NCBI GenBank assembly: GCA_022562335.1
Contig: JADFPM010000045.1
Span: 1-13,194 of the forward strand
From: Chloroflexota bacterium
Lineage (GTDB): Bacteria; Chloroflexota; Dehalococcoidia; Lucifugimonadales; UBA3495
Direction of reading: 5' to 3'
Length of the DNA stretch: 13,194 nucleotides
The position numbers and the translations under genes are program-made. Positions 8,325 through 13,194 of this stretch are shown here, piece after piece (positions within the stretch are counted from its first letter, which is position 1; every line of letters begins with the position of its first letter). Under the pieces are notes generated by a model. That model searched no databases. It was not told where the DNA came from and saw only the letters and a list, made by a program, of their open reading frames with translations.

Positions 8325-8510
8325 CCCCTGATCTACCTTGGCAGGAAATCGCCGGTCCGGGAAGAGAGGCTGGAGAGGGGAGATGCATGGTCAACCGGTT
8401 TTTCGGTACTTGAGCCGGCGTTGGCCTTTCCAGGTTCTGGTTGACGTAGATGCCGCCGTGGGTCTCGGCTCAGACGGCGTGAGCGGCCCCATACGTGGCG
8501 CCGGGCAGCG

Positions 8511-8560
8511 CCCCACCCCAGATGCTTCGCCCGCCTCCGAAGGGCTGGCTCAGCACGACA
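8511..8560 (-). repeat. REP-like interspersed repeat, copy A
   Basis: Read on the - strand from 8560, this stretch contains TCGTGCTGAGCC, then CTTCGGAGGCG, then GAAGCATCTGG. The same three blocks, in the same order, occur at 10421-10472 with small gaps (TCGTGGTGAGCC, CTTCGGAGGCG, GAACCATCTGG). Both copies lie between genes. This is the pattern of a repetitive extragenic element, though two copies in one window do not prove a genome-wide family. Confidence 0.5.
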
Positions 8561-8592
8561 TTTTCTTATTATTTAGATAGACGCCAGCTCTT

Positions 8593-8636
8593 AAAAATGA
8601 CCGATGAACATAGGGCTGATCAGCCTTCCTGGGTCA
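8593..8636 (-). terminator. Weak terminator candidate after the selenoprotein gene
   Basis: On the - strand, TGACC (8636-8632) pairs with GGTCA (8602-8598), followed directly by five T residues (8597-8593). Between the arms lies a perfect 12-base palindrome, GGCTGATCAGCC (8614-8625), which includes the stop codon. The outer stem is short and the loop large, so termination may be inefficient. Confidence 0.35.
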
Positions 8637-9195
8637 GGGCGGCCACGATCTCGTCAAGGATCGATTCGGCGCGCTCTTTTACCGCCTCGGGTTTGAGCCC
8701 GCCCAAGGGGTGAGGGATGCCCACCGGCCGAAAATCGGTTTGTCCGAAGGTGCGCGCGTGGACGTGGGCCGAGTTCAGGAAGGGGTTGGTGCAAATCACC
8801 ACCGTGGGGATTCCTTTGCCTTCCAGCGTCATGGCGTCGTGCATACAGCACGAGGTGCAAGACCCTCAATCCGCGACGGCGGTGATAACGAAATCGCAAT
8901 TGGACGCCAGGGATTCGATGATCTCATCGGAGGCTGGGCGGGAGTAGATGAATTTATCCACCACCACTCCCTCCTGGAGCTCGAACTGCTTATCCATCAA
9001 CTCTTTGATCTCTTTCAGCAGCACTTCGGCGTTGGCCTTCTTATTACCCAAGAACCCGCCGGATTTGCCAGCAAGGCTATCCAACCGGGGCGCCGCGTAC
9101 CACTGGGAGGCCGCCTCGGGGTCGATGGGACTGCGGATGTCCAACTCCCGCAGCCGTTGGTCCAGACTTGAACCGGGGGATGAGACTGCAACCAT
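8620..9195 (-). CDS. UGSC-motif selenoprotein (in-frame UGA read as selenocysteine)
   Basis: Two abutting frames in the same register, 9195-8866 and 8865-8620, are separated only by a TGA at 8868-8866. Reading it as selenocysteine gives one 191-residue protein with Sec110 in VADUGSCTSCCMHDAM. This matches the known UGSC-type (seleno)protein family, in which Sec or Cys precedes Gly-Ser-Cys; Sec110 and Cys113 would form a redox UxxC pair, with Cys116 and Cys117 close by. A SECIS-like hairpin follows the UGA. The start ATG at 9195 has AAGGAGG 5 bases upstream, and the true stop is also TGA (8622-8620). Residues about 45-75 are Lys/Glu-rich helices, and residues about 100-145 resemble an alternating strand/loop core around the Sec site. 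No signal peptide is seen, so it is cytosolic. It is the second gene of an operon with the conserved gene at 9215-10255. A thiol or selenol redox role is inferred from the motif; the substrate is unknown. The main alternative is a pseudogene with a nonsense mutation, which the motif and hairpin argue against. Confidence 0.88.
8837..8853 (-). promoter_or_regulatory. Bacterial SECIS-like hairpin
   Basis: On the - strand, TCGTGC (8853-8848) and GCACGA (8842-8837) form a perfect 6-bp stem with the 5-base loop TGTAT. The loop begins 19 bases after the UGA and has G at its second position. Bacterial SECIS elements have a loop roughly 16-37 bases after the UGA and a G among its first two bases, so both conditions are met. 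The stem can extend outward with interruptions. It would recruit SelB for selenocysteine insertion, and it lies inside the coding sequence, as in other bacteria. Confidence 0.75.
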
Positions 9196-9214
9196 GGGTC
9201 CTCCTTGGTAAACC

Positions 9215-10255
9215 CTATTGGGGGAACTGTATCTTTCTGATCACCCGGCGGGAACCCCAGCCGGGGATGTAAACCGAATGGGGGCCTCCCGCGCCGCCGG
9301 CCACCAGGATGTGGATGTCTTCCACGCGGCGCACCACGGGCACCATATCATCGTCATTGGAGGGGTCTACGAACTTGGGCCACAGCAACTCCCGGCGTTC
9401 ATCTCCCTGGGCGGGTCCCCCACGCCGCAGCAGACCCACCGATTTGCGGGCGTGCTCATGCAGGAACTGCTTCACGTCCCGCTTGCGCCATCCCGCGGCG
9501 GCAAGCATCTTGGCGTGCTCGGGACCCAGCACCACGAAGGTATCGCCCATGACGTACATCTGGACGTTGCCCAGGGGACACATGGTATCCGCCAGCACGG
9601 TCAGGAAGTTCCGGTCGTTGACCGCGTGGTACATGATGTTGTGGGGCGCCTCGCCGGGGAACACCGTGACGGTGCTGTCTTCGGCCTGGAAACCCGATTC
9701 TACGTGATAGGGTTCCCAGGGATTGGCGTCCTCGTCCTCGGCGATGCAGTAGGTGTAGGCGCCGGGATGGCCGAAGGTGGCCTTGTTGGTGTCTCCCGGA
9801 ACGGCGCCGCCCAGGTTTACCAGGACCAGCTTCACCGCCCGGCCGATGGTGGCGTTGGCGCGCCACCCCTGGCCGAAGCAGTTGTAACCCGAGTTGATAT
9901 CCAGGGTTTTGACGATGGGACCGTTGACGATCACCAAGGGGGTGTGGATGCCCGTAGAGCACATGACTCCCCGCAGGTTGAACCGTTCGTCCATCAAGGC
10001 TTCCAGGGCAGTGATGACCACCGGCATATACTCGGGCAGGCAACCGGCCATCACGGCGTTCACGGCGATGCGCTCGACGGTGGCCCGGCCGGCCAATGGA
10101 GGCAACTCGGCGATCAACTCATCGGCCGGTCTGCCCGACGCGGCGACAAATTCATCCACCCGATCTCCGGTGGGCGGCACCACCGGAAGGCCGTCGGTCC
10201 ATCCAGTCTCGTACATCAGCTCGATGGTATCGGCCATCGTTGGAGTGAGGGTCAT
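9215..10255 (-). CDS. Conserved protein with GWTDGLPVVPPT motif, partner of the UGSC selenoprotein
   Basis: A 346-residue protein with no signal peptide or membrane segment that I can see. Near the N-terminus it carries GWTDGLPVVPPT, then ATVERIAVNAVMAGCLPEYMPVV, TPLVIVNGPI, NSGYNCFGQGWRANATIGRA and GHPGAYTYCIAEDEDANPWEP. I recognise this motif set as a conserved bacterial family usually annotated as hypothetical, but I cannot assign a reaction. Five Cys residues stand in otherwise conserved-looking blocks (AGCLPEY, VMCSTG, YNCFGQ, TYCIAE, DTMCPLG), so a redox or metal role is possible. It is the first gene of the operon: a TTGACA/TACACT promoter lies upstream, and the selenoprotein gene follows after 19 bases. 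This tight pairing suggests the two form one enzyme or a substrate/reductase pair. The ATG at 10255 has only a weak Shine-Dalgarno (GGCGG). Confidence 0.85.
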   Translation of the reverse strand: MTLTPTMADTIELMYETGWTDGLPVVPPTGDRVDEFVAASGRPADELIAELPPLAGRATVERIAVNAVMAGCLPEYMPVVITALEALMDERFNLRGVMCSTGIHTPLVIVNGPIVKTLDINSGYNCFGQGWRANATIGRAVKLVLVNLGGAVPGDTNKATFGHPGAYTYCIAEDEDANPWEPYHVESGFQAEDSTVTVFPGEAPHNIMYHAVNDRNFLTVLADTMCPLGNVQMYVMGDTFVVLGPEHAKMLAAAGWRKRDVKQFLHEHARKSVGLLRRGGPAQGDERRELLWPKFVDPSNDDDMVPVVRRVEDIHILVAGGAGGPHSVYIPGWGSRRVIRKIQFPQ

Positions 10256-10337
10256 AAAACTGCCGCCTAGATCGATTTAACGCTCTTGATTGAATGGCTC
10301 TCGGCGCCGCCTGCCAATCGGGAAAGGGACCCTTGGG

Positions 10338-10366
10338 AGTGTATCCAGGGCATGGTTAAGTGTCAA
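10338..10366 (-). promoter_or_regulatory. Promoter of the selenoprotein operon
   Basis: On the - strand, TTGACA (10366-10361) is a perfect -35 hexamer and TACACT (10343-10338) a -10 with 4 of 6 matches, separated by 17 bases. Transcription would start near 10331, about 76 bases before the ATG at 10255. The leader contains no obvious riboswitch or selenium-responsive element. Confidence 0.6.
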
Positions 10367-10417
10367 CGGCGGGGGGTGCGGCAGGTCTCTCAATTATCCG
10401 ATGCGGGCGGCCAGTTC

Positions 10418-10501
10418 CCGTTCGTGGTGAGCCCTTCGGAGGCGCTCAGGACAGGTTTGTCGAACCATCTGGTACCCCTTCGACGGGCTCAGGGCGAACG
10501 G
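10418..10501. repeat. REP-like inverted repeat element, copy B
   Basis: Two 17-base arms at 10418-10434 and 10485-10501 pair at 14 of 17 positions; the three mismatches are central (TGG against CCC). The 50-base interior holds a small hairpin, GGTT/AACC around TGTCG (10454-10466). The left half shares three ordered blocks with copy A at 8511-8560. The arms contain the CTTCGACGGGCTCAGGGCGA-type sequence seen in extragenic repeats of many environmental bacteria. It lies between the operon promoter at 10338-10366 and the terminator at 10573-10602, so it is not part of a gene. A former mobile element moved by a REP-associated transposase is one explanation. Confidence 0.6.
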
Positions 10502-10572
10502 AAATCACCCGGTTTACCGCGAAAAGTAAATGTCCCAGCGTTCGCCTGGGTTATCTGAACTTTCAGGGCAAC

Positions 10573-10602
10573 AAAAAACGGCCGGCGTTGCCGCCGGCCG
10601 TT
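10573..10602 (-). terminator. Intrinsic terminator of the oxidoreductase gene at 10627
   Basis: AACGGCCGGCG (10577-10587) and CGCCGGCCGTT (10592-10602) make a perfect 11-bp, very GC-rich stem around a TTGC loop. On the - strand it is followed by a run of six T residues (10578-10573). It lies 25 bases after the stop of the - strand gene and is a textbook rho-independent terminator. It also insulates the selenoprotein operon downstream. Confidence 0.92.
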
Positions 10603-10626
10603 CTCAAACTCTTCACTGGAACAAGT

Positions 10627-11814
10627 CTAGTCCGCGGGTACCGCCGCCTCCACCCTGCCCTTGAAAGCGGGCATCACTTCCTTGGAGAACCATTCCAATT
10701 GCTCCAGGACCACCTTTTGGGGAGTGCCCACCGGGTGGCTGACCCCGATCCTTTCCAGACCGGGATATTGCTGCTCGACGGCCTTCAGCTGCTCGATGAT
10801 CTGTTCGGGAGGACCGGCCAGGAACGCTCCCTGCTTGACCGCGTCTTTCAGGGTGGGCAACCCGGCGTTGGGGGCCCGCTTGGGATCGGCGATGTCCAAC
10901 ATCTGCTGCTCGGACAATCCTCGGTGCAGGCGCAGCGGGCCGAACATCTTCACGTTCTCTTCGTAGAACCCAGAGGCGGCCTTGATCGCTTCCTCTTGAG
11001 TATCCGCCAGGTAGAAATGGAAGCCGACGCTAAGGTCGCCACCCAGCTCGGTTTCCCGCCCGGCCCGGCGCAGGGCGGCCTGATAGTCGATCATCACTTT
11101 GTCCATGACGCCGCCTTCGGCCACGCCGCCGCCGATGACACCTTTGATGTGGTGCTTGGCCATGAAATCCAAAGCCCTTTCGGTTCCGCCCTGAATGGGC
11201 TGCCAGCACTCCACGGGAAGGTTCTTCGGCCGGGGAACCAAAGTGAGGTCCTTCAGATCGTAACCTCGGTAGGGCACATTGGGCGGCAGGTCGTAGTATT
11301 TGCCGTGGTGGGAGAAGGATTTTTCGTTGAACGCCTTGAATATGATCTCCGCCGCTTCTTCAAACATCTCCCGGTTGGCTTGCTGGTCGGTCATAGGAGA
11401 GCCAAAGGTCTCCACCTCCCGGGTGTGGTAACCGCGCCCTAGCCCGAAAACCACCCGGCCTCCCGTGAGGATGTCCGCCGTGGCGTAATCCTCGGCCAGC
11501 CGCAAAGGATGCCACATGGGGGCGATATTGAAGCCGCAGCCAAACTTGATGTTCTTGGTCACGTGGGCCAGGTGGACGTTGAACAAAAGCAGGTTGGGAA
11601 TGCACTCGTACCCTTCCGGCTGGAAGTGGTGCTCGGCCATCCAGAAGGTGTCGAAGCCACAGCGGTCCAACACCTTGGCGATGGCCTCGCCCTTATCGAA
11701 GGCCGTCATAAGGTGATCGTTGTCAAACCGCCGGTCGTTGACCGCGGTGCCGGCGTAGCCAACATTTTCCATGTCTACGTGGCCGGCGAAAAGGCTATCG
11801 AATTTCGTGATCAT
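10627..11814 (-). CDS. LLM-class flavin-dependent oxidoreductase (luciferase-like), long form
   Basis: A 395-residue luciferase-like monooxygenase, the longest of three in the window. Motifs include LDRCGFDTFWMAEHHFQPEG, the luciferase-type AEHHF signature near the N-terminus. Others are KNIKFGCGFNIAPMWHPLRL, TGGRVVFGLGRGYHTREVETFGSP and VPRPKNLPVECWQPIQGGTE; the C-terminal LAGPPEQIIEQLKAV is the usual barrel-closing segment. FMNH2-dependent chemistry with oxygen is the most likely activity; the substrate is unknown. The ATG at 11814 has GGGAGG 6 bases upstream. The gene has its own promoter (11855-11882) and terminator (10573-10602), so it is a single-gene transcript. It shares only family-level motifs with the two other luciferase-like genes here, consistent with old paralogues rather than a recent duplication. 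Confidence 0.93.
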   Translation of the reverse strand: MITKFDSLFAGHVDMENVGYAGTAVNDRRFDNDHLMTAFDKGEAIAKVLDRCGFDTFWMAEHHFQPEGYECIPNLLLFNVHLAHVTKNIKFGCGFNIAPMWHPLRLAEDYATADILTGGRVVFGLGRGYHTREVETFGSPMTDQQANREMFEEAAEIIFKAFNEKSFSHHGKYYDLPPNVPYRGYDLKDLTLVPRPKNLPVECWQPIQGGTERALDFMAKHHIKGVIGGGVAEGGVMDKVMIDYQAALRRAGRETELGGDLSVGFHFYLADTQEEAIKAASGFYEENVKMFGPLRLHRGLSEQQMLDIADPKRAPNAGLPTLKDAVKQGAFLAGPPEQIIEQLKAVEQQYPGLERIGVSHPVGTPQKVVLEQLEWFSKEVMPAFKGRVEAAVPAD

Positions 11815-11854
11815 GAGGGGCCTCCCTTATAGGTTGACCTGATACATTACGCCC

Positions 11855-11882
11855 ATTGTAGGGCGGGCGTTACCCGTGTCAA
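11855..11882 (-). promoter_or_regulatory. Promoter of the oxidoreductase gene at 11814
   Basis: On the - strand, TTGACA (11882-11877) is a perfect -35 hexamer and TACAAT (11860-11855) a -10 with 5 of 6 matches, separated by 16 bases. Initiation near 11848 gives a leader of about 34 bases before the ATG at 11814. It is the strongest sigma70-type promoter in the window. Confidence 0.7.
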
Positions 11883-11937
11883 CCCCAAGGACACCTCAGG
11901 TTGGCGGATAGCCGAGGGCGGCGCTTCTTTTATCGGG

Positions 11938-11973
11938 ATGCCCCATCCTGGGTAGTGTCTCAGGATGGGGCAT
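11938..11973. repeat. Perfect inverted repeat 1 of a tandem pair
   Basis: ATGCCCCATCCTG (11938-11950) and CAGGATGGGGCAT (11961-11973) are perfect 13-bp complements around the 10-base loop GGTAGTGTCT. No T-tract follows on either strand. It stands just upstream of the promoter at 11855-11882 and 5 bases from inverted repeat 2, which has the same loop length. Confidence 0.75.
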
Positions 11974-11978
11974 TCTCC

Positions 11979-12016
11979 AACACGCCAAGTCTAGCCAGAA
12001 TCAGACTTGGCGTGTT
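11979..12016. repeat. Perfect inverted repeat 2 of a tandem pair
   Basis: AACACGCCAAGTCT (11979-11992) and AGACTTGGCGTGTT (12003-12016) are perfect 14-bp complements around the 10-base loop AGCCAGAATC. It begins 9 bases beyond the stop of the lipoprotein gene on the - strand, so it may act as a 3' end stabiliser or a T-less terminator for it. Stem and loop sequences differ from those of inverted repeat 1. Confidence 0.75.
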
Positions 12017-12025
12017 TGCCAACCG

Positions 12026-12559
12026 CTATGGGCACGATAGAGCCGGATTGAAATCTTCGAATATCCCGTTGGGATTCGGCATCCAGGCCCAAACATGGAG
12101 GTCGTAATGGGGCGGCATATTCTCGTCGTGGCCCTCCATAGGTCCGTTAAAAACCCTTCCGGCCACCGATGGCGCGGGGGGAGCGGGGTCCGGTATAGGT
12201 GAACCGGGGGACCCCAAGGGCATAAAGTACTCGAACCCGGCCAGCTTGGGACCGGATTCAGTCGGGACATACATCAACACCTGGGGCTTGCTTGGATCGA
12301 TGTCCCCTTCCGGAAGCAGGCCCACGTTCATGTAGTGCAACCCCATCACGCCGTCAGGCGAGGCAACGCAATCTTCGGCGGCGGCATACCCGGCCTCAAT
12401 GGCCTTGGCTTCGTCGAGGTAAAGCGCCGTGGCAGCCATACCCTGGAACAATTGCAAAAGTTCCGGCTGTACATCGATGCTGACCATGCCCGCCGGACCT
12501 GGCGCCCCGGTGCAGGCGATCATCAGAATTGTGACCAAGGTCAGCGTAATACTGGCCAA
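12026..12559 (-). CDS. Putative lipoprotein of unknown function
   Basis: About 177 residues. The N-terminus, MASITLTLVTILMIAC, is hydrophobic and ends in a lipobox-like LMIAC with Cys16. The rest looks like an exported domain, including CVASPDGVMGLHYMNVGLL, PQVLMYVPTESGPKLAGFEYFMP, a Pro-rich linker (PIPDPAPPAPS) and PPHYDLHVWAWMPNPNGIF before the C-terminal LSCP. I recognise the GMHY / VEYF / HVWLWKPNPxGMF pattern as a recurring hypothetical family in environmental bacteria, with no known function. The start is uncertain: TTG at 12559 has AAGGTG 7 bases upstream, while TTG at 12565 follows directly after an in-frame TGA and lies too close to that motif. The lack of Lys/Arg at the N-terminus is odd for a signal peptide, so a frameshift or missed upstream start is possible. 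Confidence 0.7.
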   Translation of the reverse strand: MASITLTLVTILMIACTGAPGPAGMVSIDVQPELLQLFQGMAATALYLDEAKAIEAGYAAAEDCVASPDGVMGLHYMNVGLLPEGDIDPSKPQVLMYVPTESGPKLAGFEYFMPLGSPGSPIPDPAPPAPSVAGRVFNGPMEGHDENMPPHYDLHVWAWMPNPNGIFEDFNPALSCP

Positions 12560-12565
12560 TATCAA

Positions 12566-12937
12566 TCACCTTCGCGACCGACCTTGACCCTCGTTGTCCG
12601 TGTCCACACTCCCGCCATAAAGACCATGCAATCTCGTGATCAAAACCCACCTCTTATCTCGTGTTTCCCACATCCAACTGGTTTCTCTTATTGTGGGATC
12701 GTCGGAATACCACCGACTATAAAGACCTACCCAAGACCCGTCGACCGCATAGCATTAGCTAGCCCGGGCCGCTCAGATGGGGTATTCCTCGTCCTGACAA
12801 CCGTAGAACTGCAAGATGCCCGGCCGAAGCATTACCTTCGTGACGGCCTTTTTGCTTTCGGCTGCCTCATGATTGCTTACCTTCGGTGCTTCCAAAAAAA
12901 GTTGGCCAGGCGCTTACCTGATCTGGGCTTGCAACGC
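12566..12937. other. Intergenic region between lipoprotein and ABC ATPase genes
   Basis: No gene is supported in this stretch of about 370 bases, and I find no tRNA-like fold. It holds a - strand promoter candidate (12716-12744) for the lipoprotein, the T7-tailed terminator candidate of the ABC gene (12894-12939) and a + strand terminator-like hairpin at 12822-12853. Between 12830 and 12890 a short imprecise direct repeat (TTACCTTCG twice) occurs. Confidence 0.5.
12716..12744 (-). promoter_or_regulatory. Promoter candidate for the lipoprotein gene
   Basis: On the - strand, TCGACG (12744-12739, 4 of 6) and TATAGT (12721-12716, 5 of 6) are separated by 17 bases. The leader would be about 150 bases long. 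A small 5-bp hairpin, GTCGG/CCGAC (12701-12717), overlaps the start region. Confidence 0.35.
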
Positions 12938-12939
12938 CT
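12894..12939 (-). terminator. Terminator candidate for the ABC ATPase gene
   Basis: On the - strand, AGGCG (12939-12935) can pair with CGCCT (12912-12908), with two further pairs across a bulge. GGCCAAC and seven T residues (12900-12894) follow. The stem begins at the stop codon. The T-run is good but the stem is short and its loop long, so confidence is moderate. Confidence 0.4.
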
Positions 12940-13194
12940 AAACGTCGGATAGGACCGCGCCGTCGGCGATGTCCACCCGCCGGCTGCACATGCCGGCCAA
13001 CGTCAGGTCATGGGTGGCCACCAGCACCGTGGTCCCCCGTTGGGCCACTATCTCCCCCAGGATAGAGCAGATGGTCATGGCCGTGGTGGTATCCAACTCG
13101 CCGGTGGGCTCGTCGGCAAAGATGACGTCGGGGCCGGTGACCAGGGCCCTGGCGATGGAGACCCGTTGCTGCTCACCCCCGGAGGGTTCATAGG
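12938..13194 (-). CDS. ABC transporter ATP-binding protein, LolD/MacB type (C-terminal part only)
   Basis: About 84 residues read in from the right edge with no start in the window. They begin YEPSGGEQQRVSIARALVTG, the ABC signature, with Pro in place of the usual Leu of LSGGEQQR. Walker B is VIFADEPTGELD, with the catalytic Glu. The D-loop region (TGELDT) and the switch His in LVATHDLTLA follow, and the stop is TAG at 12940-12938. The EPTGELDT form is typical of the LolD/MacB/FtsE group, which drives lipoprotein release, macrolide or peptide export, or related mechanotransmission with an FtsX-like permease. Walker A and the permease should lie beyond the right edge. Its last residues (ADGAVLSDV) are normal for the family, so the 3' end is intact. 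A conventional start-to-stop ORF search on this strand would miss it. Confidence 0.93.
   Translation of the reverse strand, partial: YEPSGGEQQRVSIARALVTGPDVIFADEPTGELDTTTAMTICSILGEIVAQRGTTVLVATHDLTLAGMCSRRVDIADGAVLSDV

Larger units (their letters stand above)
8254..8619. other. Intergenic region with promoter, REP-like repeat and possible remnant
   Basis: No intact gene is supported in these 366 bases. The left end holds a promoter candidate for the oxidoreductase at 8253. Bases 8511-8560 hold a REP-like repeat copy, and 8593-8619 belongs to a weak terminator of the selenoprotein operon. Between 8380 and 8510 the - strand reads as a protein-like stretch (ETHGGIYVNQNLERPTP) interrupted by a TGA, which could be a decayed gene fragment or chance. 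Confidence 0.5.

Noticed and set aside
8866..9195. A separate 109-residue gene ending at 8866 and a second 74-residue gene starting at 8844
   Set aside because: They are the two halves of one selenoprotein; the UGSC motif spans the gap, the register is unchanged, and no Shine-Dalgarno precedes 8844.
9218..10270. Long open frame of 350 codons on the + strand
   Set aside because: It is antisense to the GWTDGLPVVPPT gene. Its His/Gly/Val-rich composition is that of a GC-rich shadow, with no motif.
10360..11442. Long open frame of 360 codons on the + strand
   Set aside because: It runs through a REP-like repeat and a terminator, then antisense across the luciferase-like gene at 10627-11814.
11938..12016. 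Tandem hairpins as ordinary intrinsic terminators or as a CRISPR-like array
   Set aside because: No T-tract follows on either strand, and the two units share no sequence, so neither label fits.

Overview
The window looks like chromosomal DNA from a free-living, moderately GC-rich bacterium. The best guess is an uncultured Chloroflexota lineage (SAR202 / Dehalococcoidia-like). This is inferred from three divergent luciferase-like flavin/F420 monooxygenases within about 5.6 kb, a UGSC-type selenoprotein, and REP-like intergenic repeats. No 16S rRNA or other marker gene is present to confirm it. No tRNA, CRISPR array, transposase or phage gene was found.

Left part (1-4832, + strand): a signalling block. 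It holds a 5'-truncated GAF-PAS-HisKA_2 sensor kinase, then, overlapping by one base, a REC-PAS-HisKA-HATPase hybrid kinase. An OmpR-type response regulator follows, closed by a strong intrinsic terminator, and then a SigB/SigF-type sigma factor. No anti-sigma or anti-anti-sigma gene is visible.

Middle (4833-8253): a zinc-dependent MDR alcohol dehydrogenase on the + strand, whose promoter carries an 11-bp-arm inverted repeat across the -35 box. Convergent to it are two luciferase-like oxidoreductase genes on the - strand.

Centre of interest (8254-10366, - strand): a two-gene operon with a good sigma70-type promoter. The first gene encodes a 346-residue conserved protein beginning with a GWTDGLPVVPPT motif. 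The second, 19 bases further on and with a strong RBS, is a selenoprotein gene split by an in-frame UGA. Reading UGA as selenocysteine gives a single 191-residue protein with the motif U-G-S-C. A bacterial-SECIS-like hairpin lies at the expected distance after the UGA. The individual protein family (UGSC) is known; its function and its pairing with the first gene are the least understood part of the window.

Right part (10367-13194, mostly - strand): a REP-like inverted repeat, a strong terminator, a third luciferase-like monooxygenase with a textbook promoter, two tandem perfect hairpins of near-identical design, a small putative lipoprotein, and the C-terminal end of a LolD/MacB-type ABC ATPase running off the edge. 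Three promoters share TTGAC(A/C) and TACANT hexamers, which suggests the housekeeping sigma preference of this organism.
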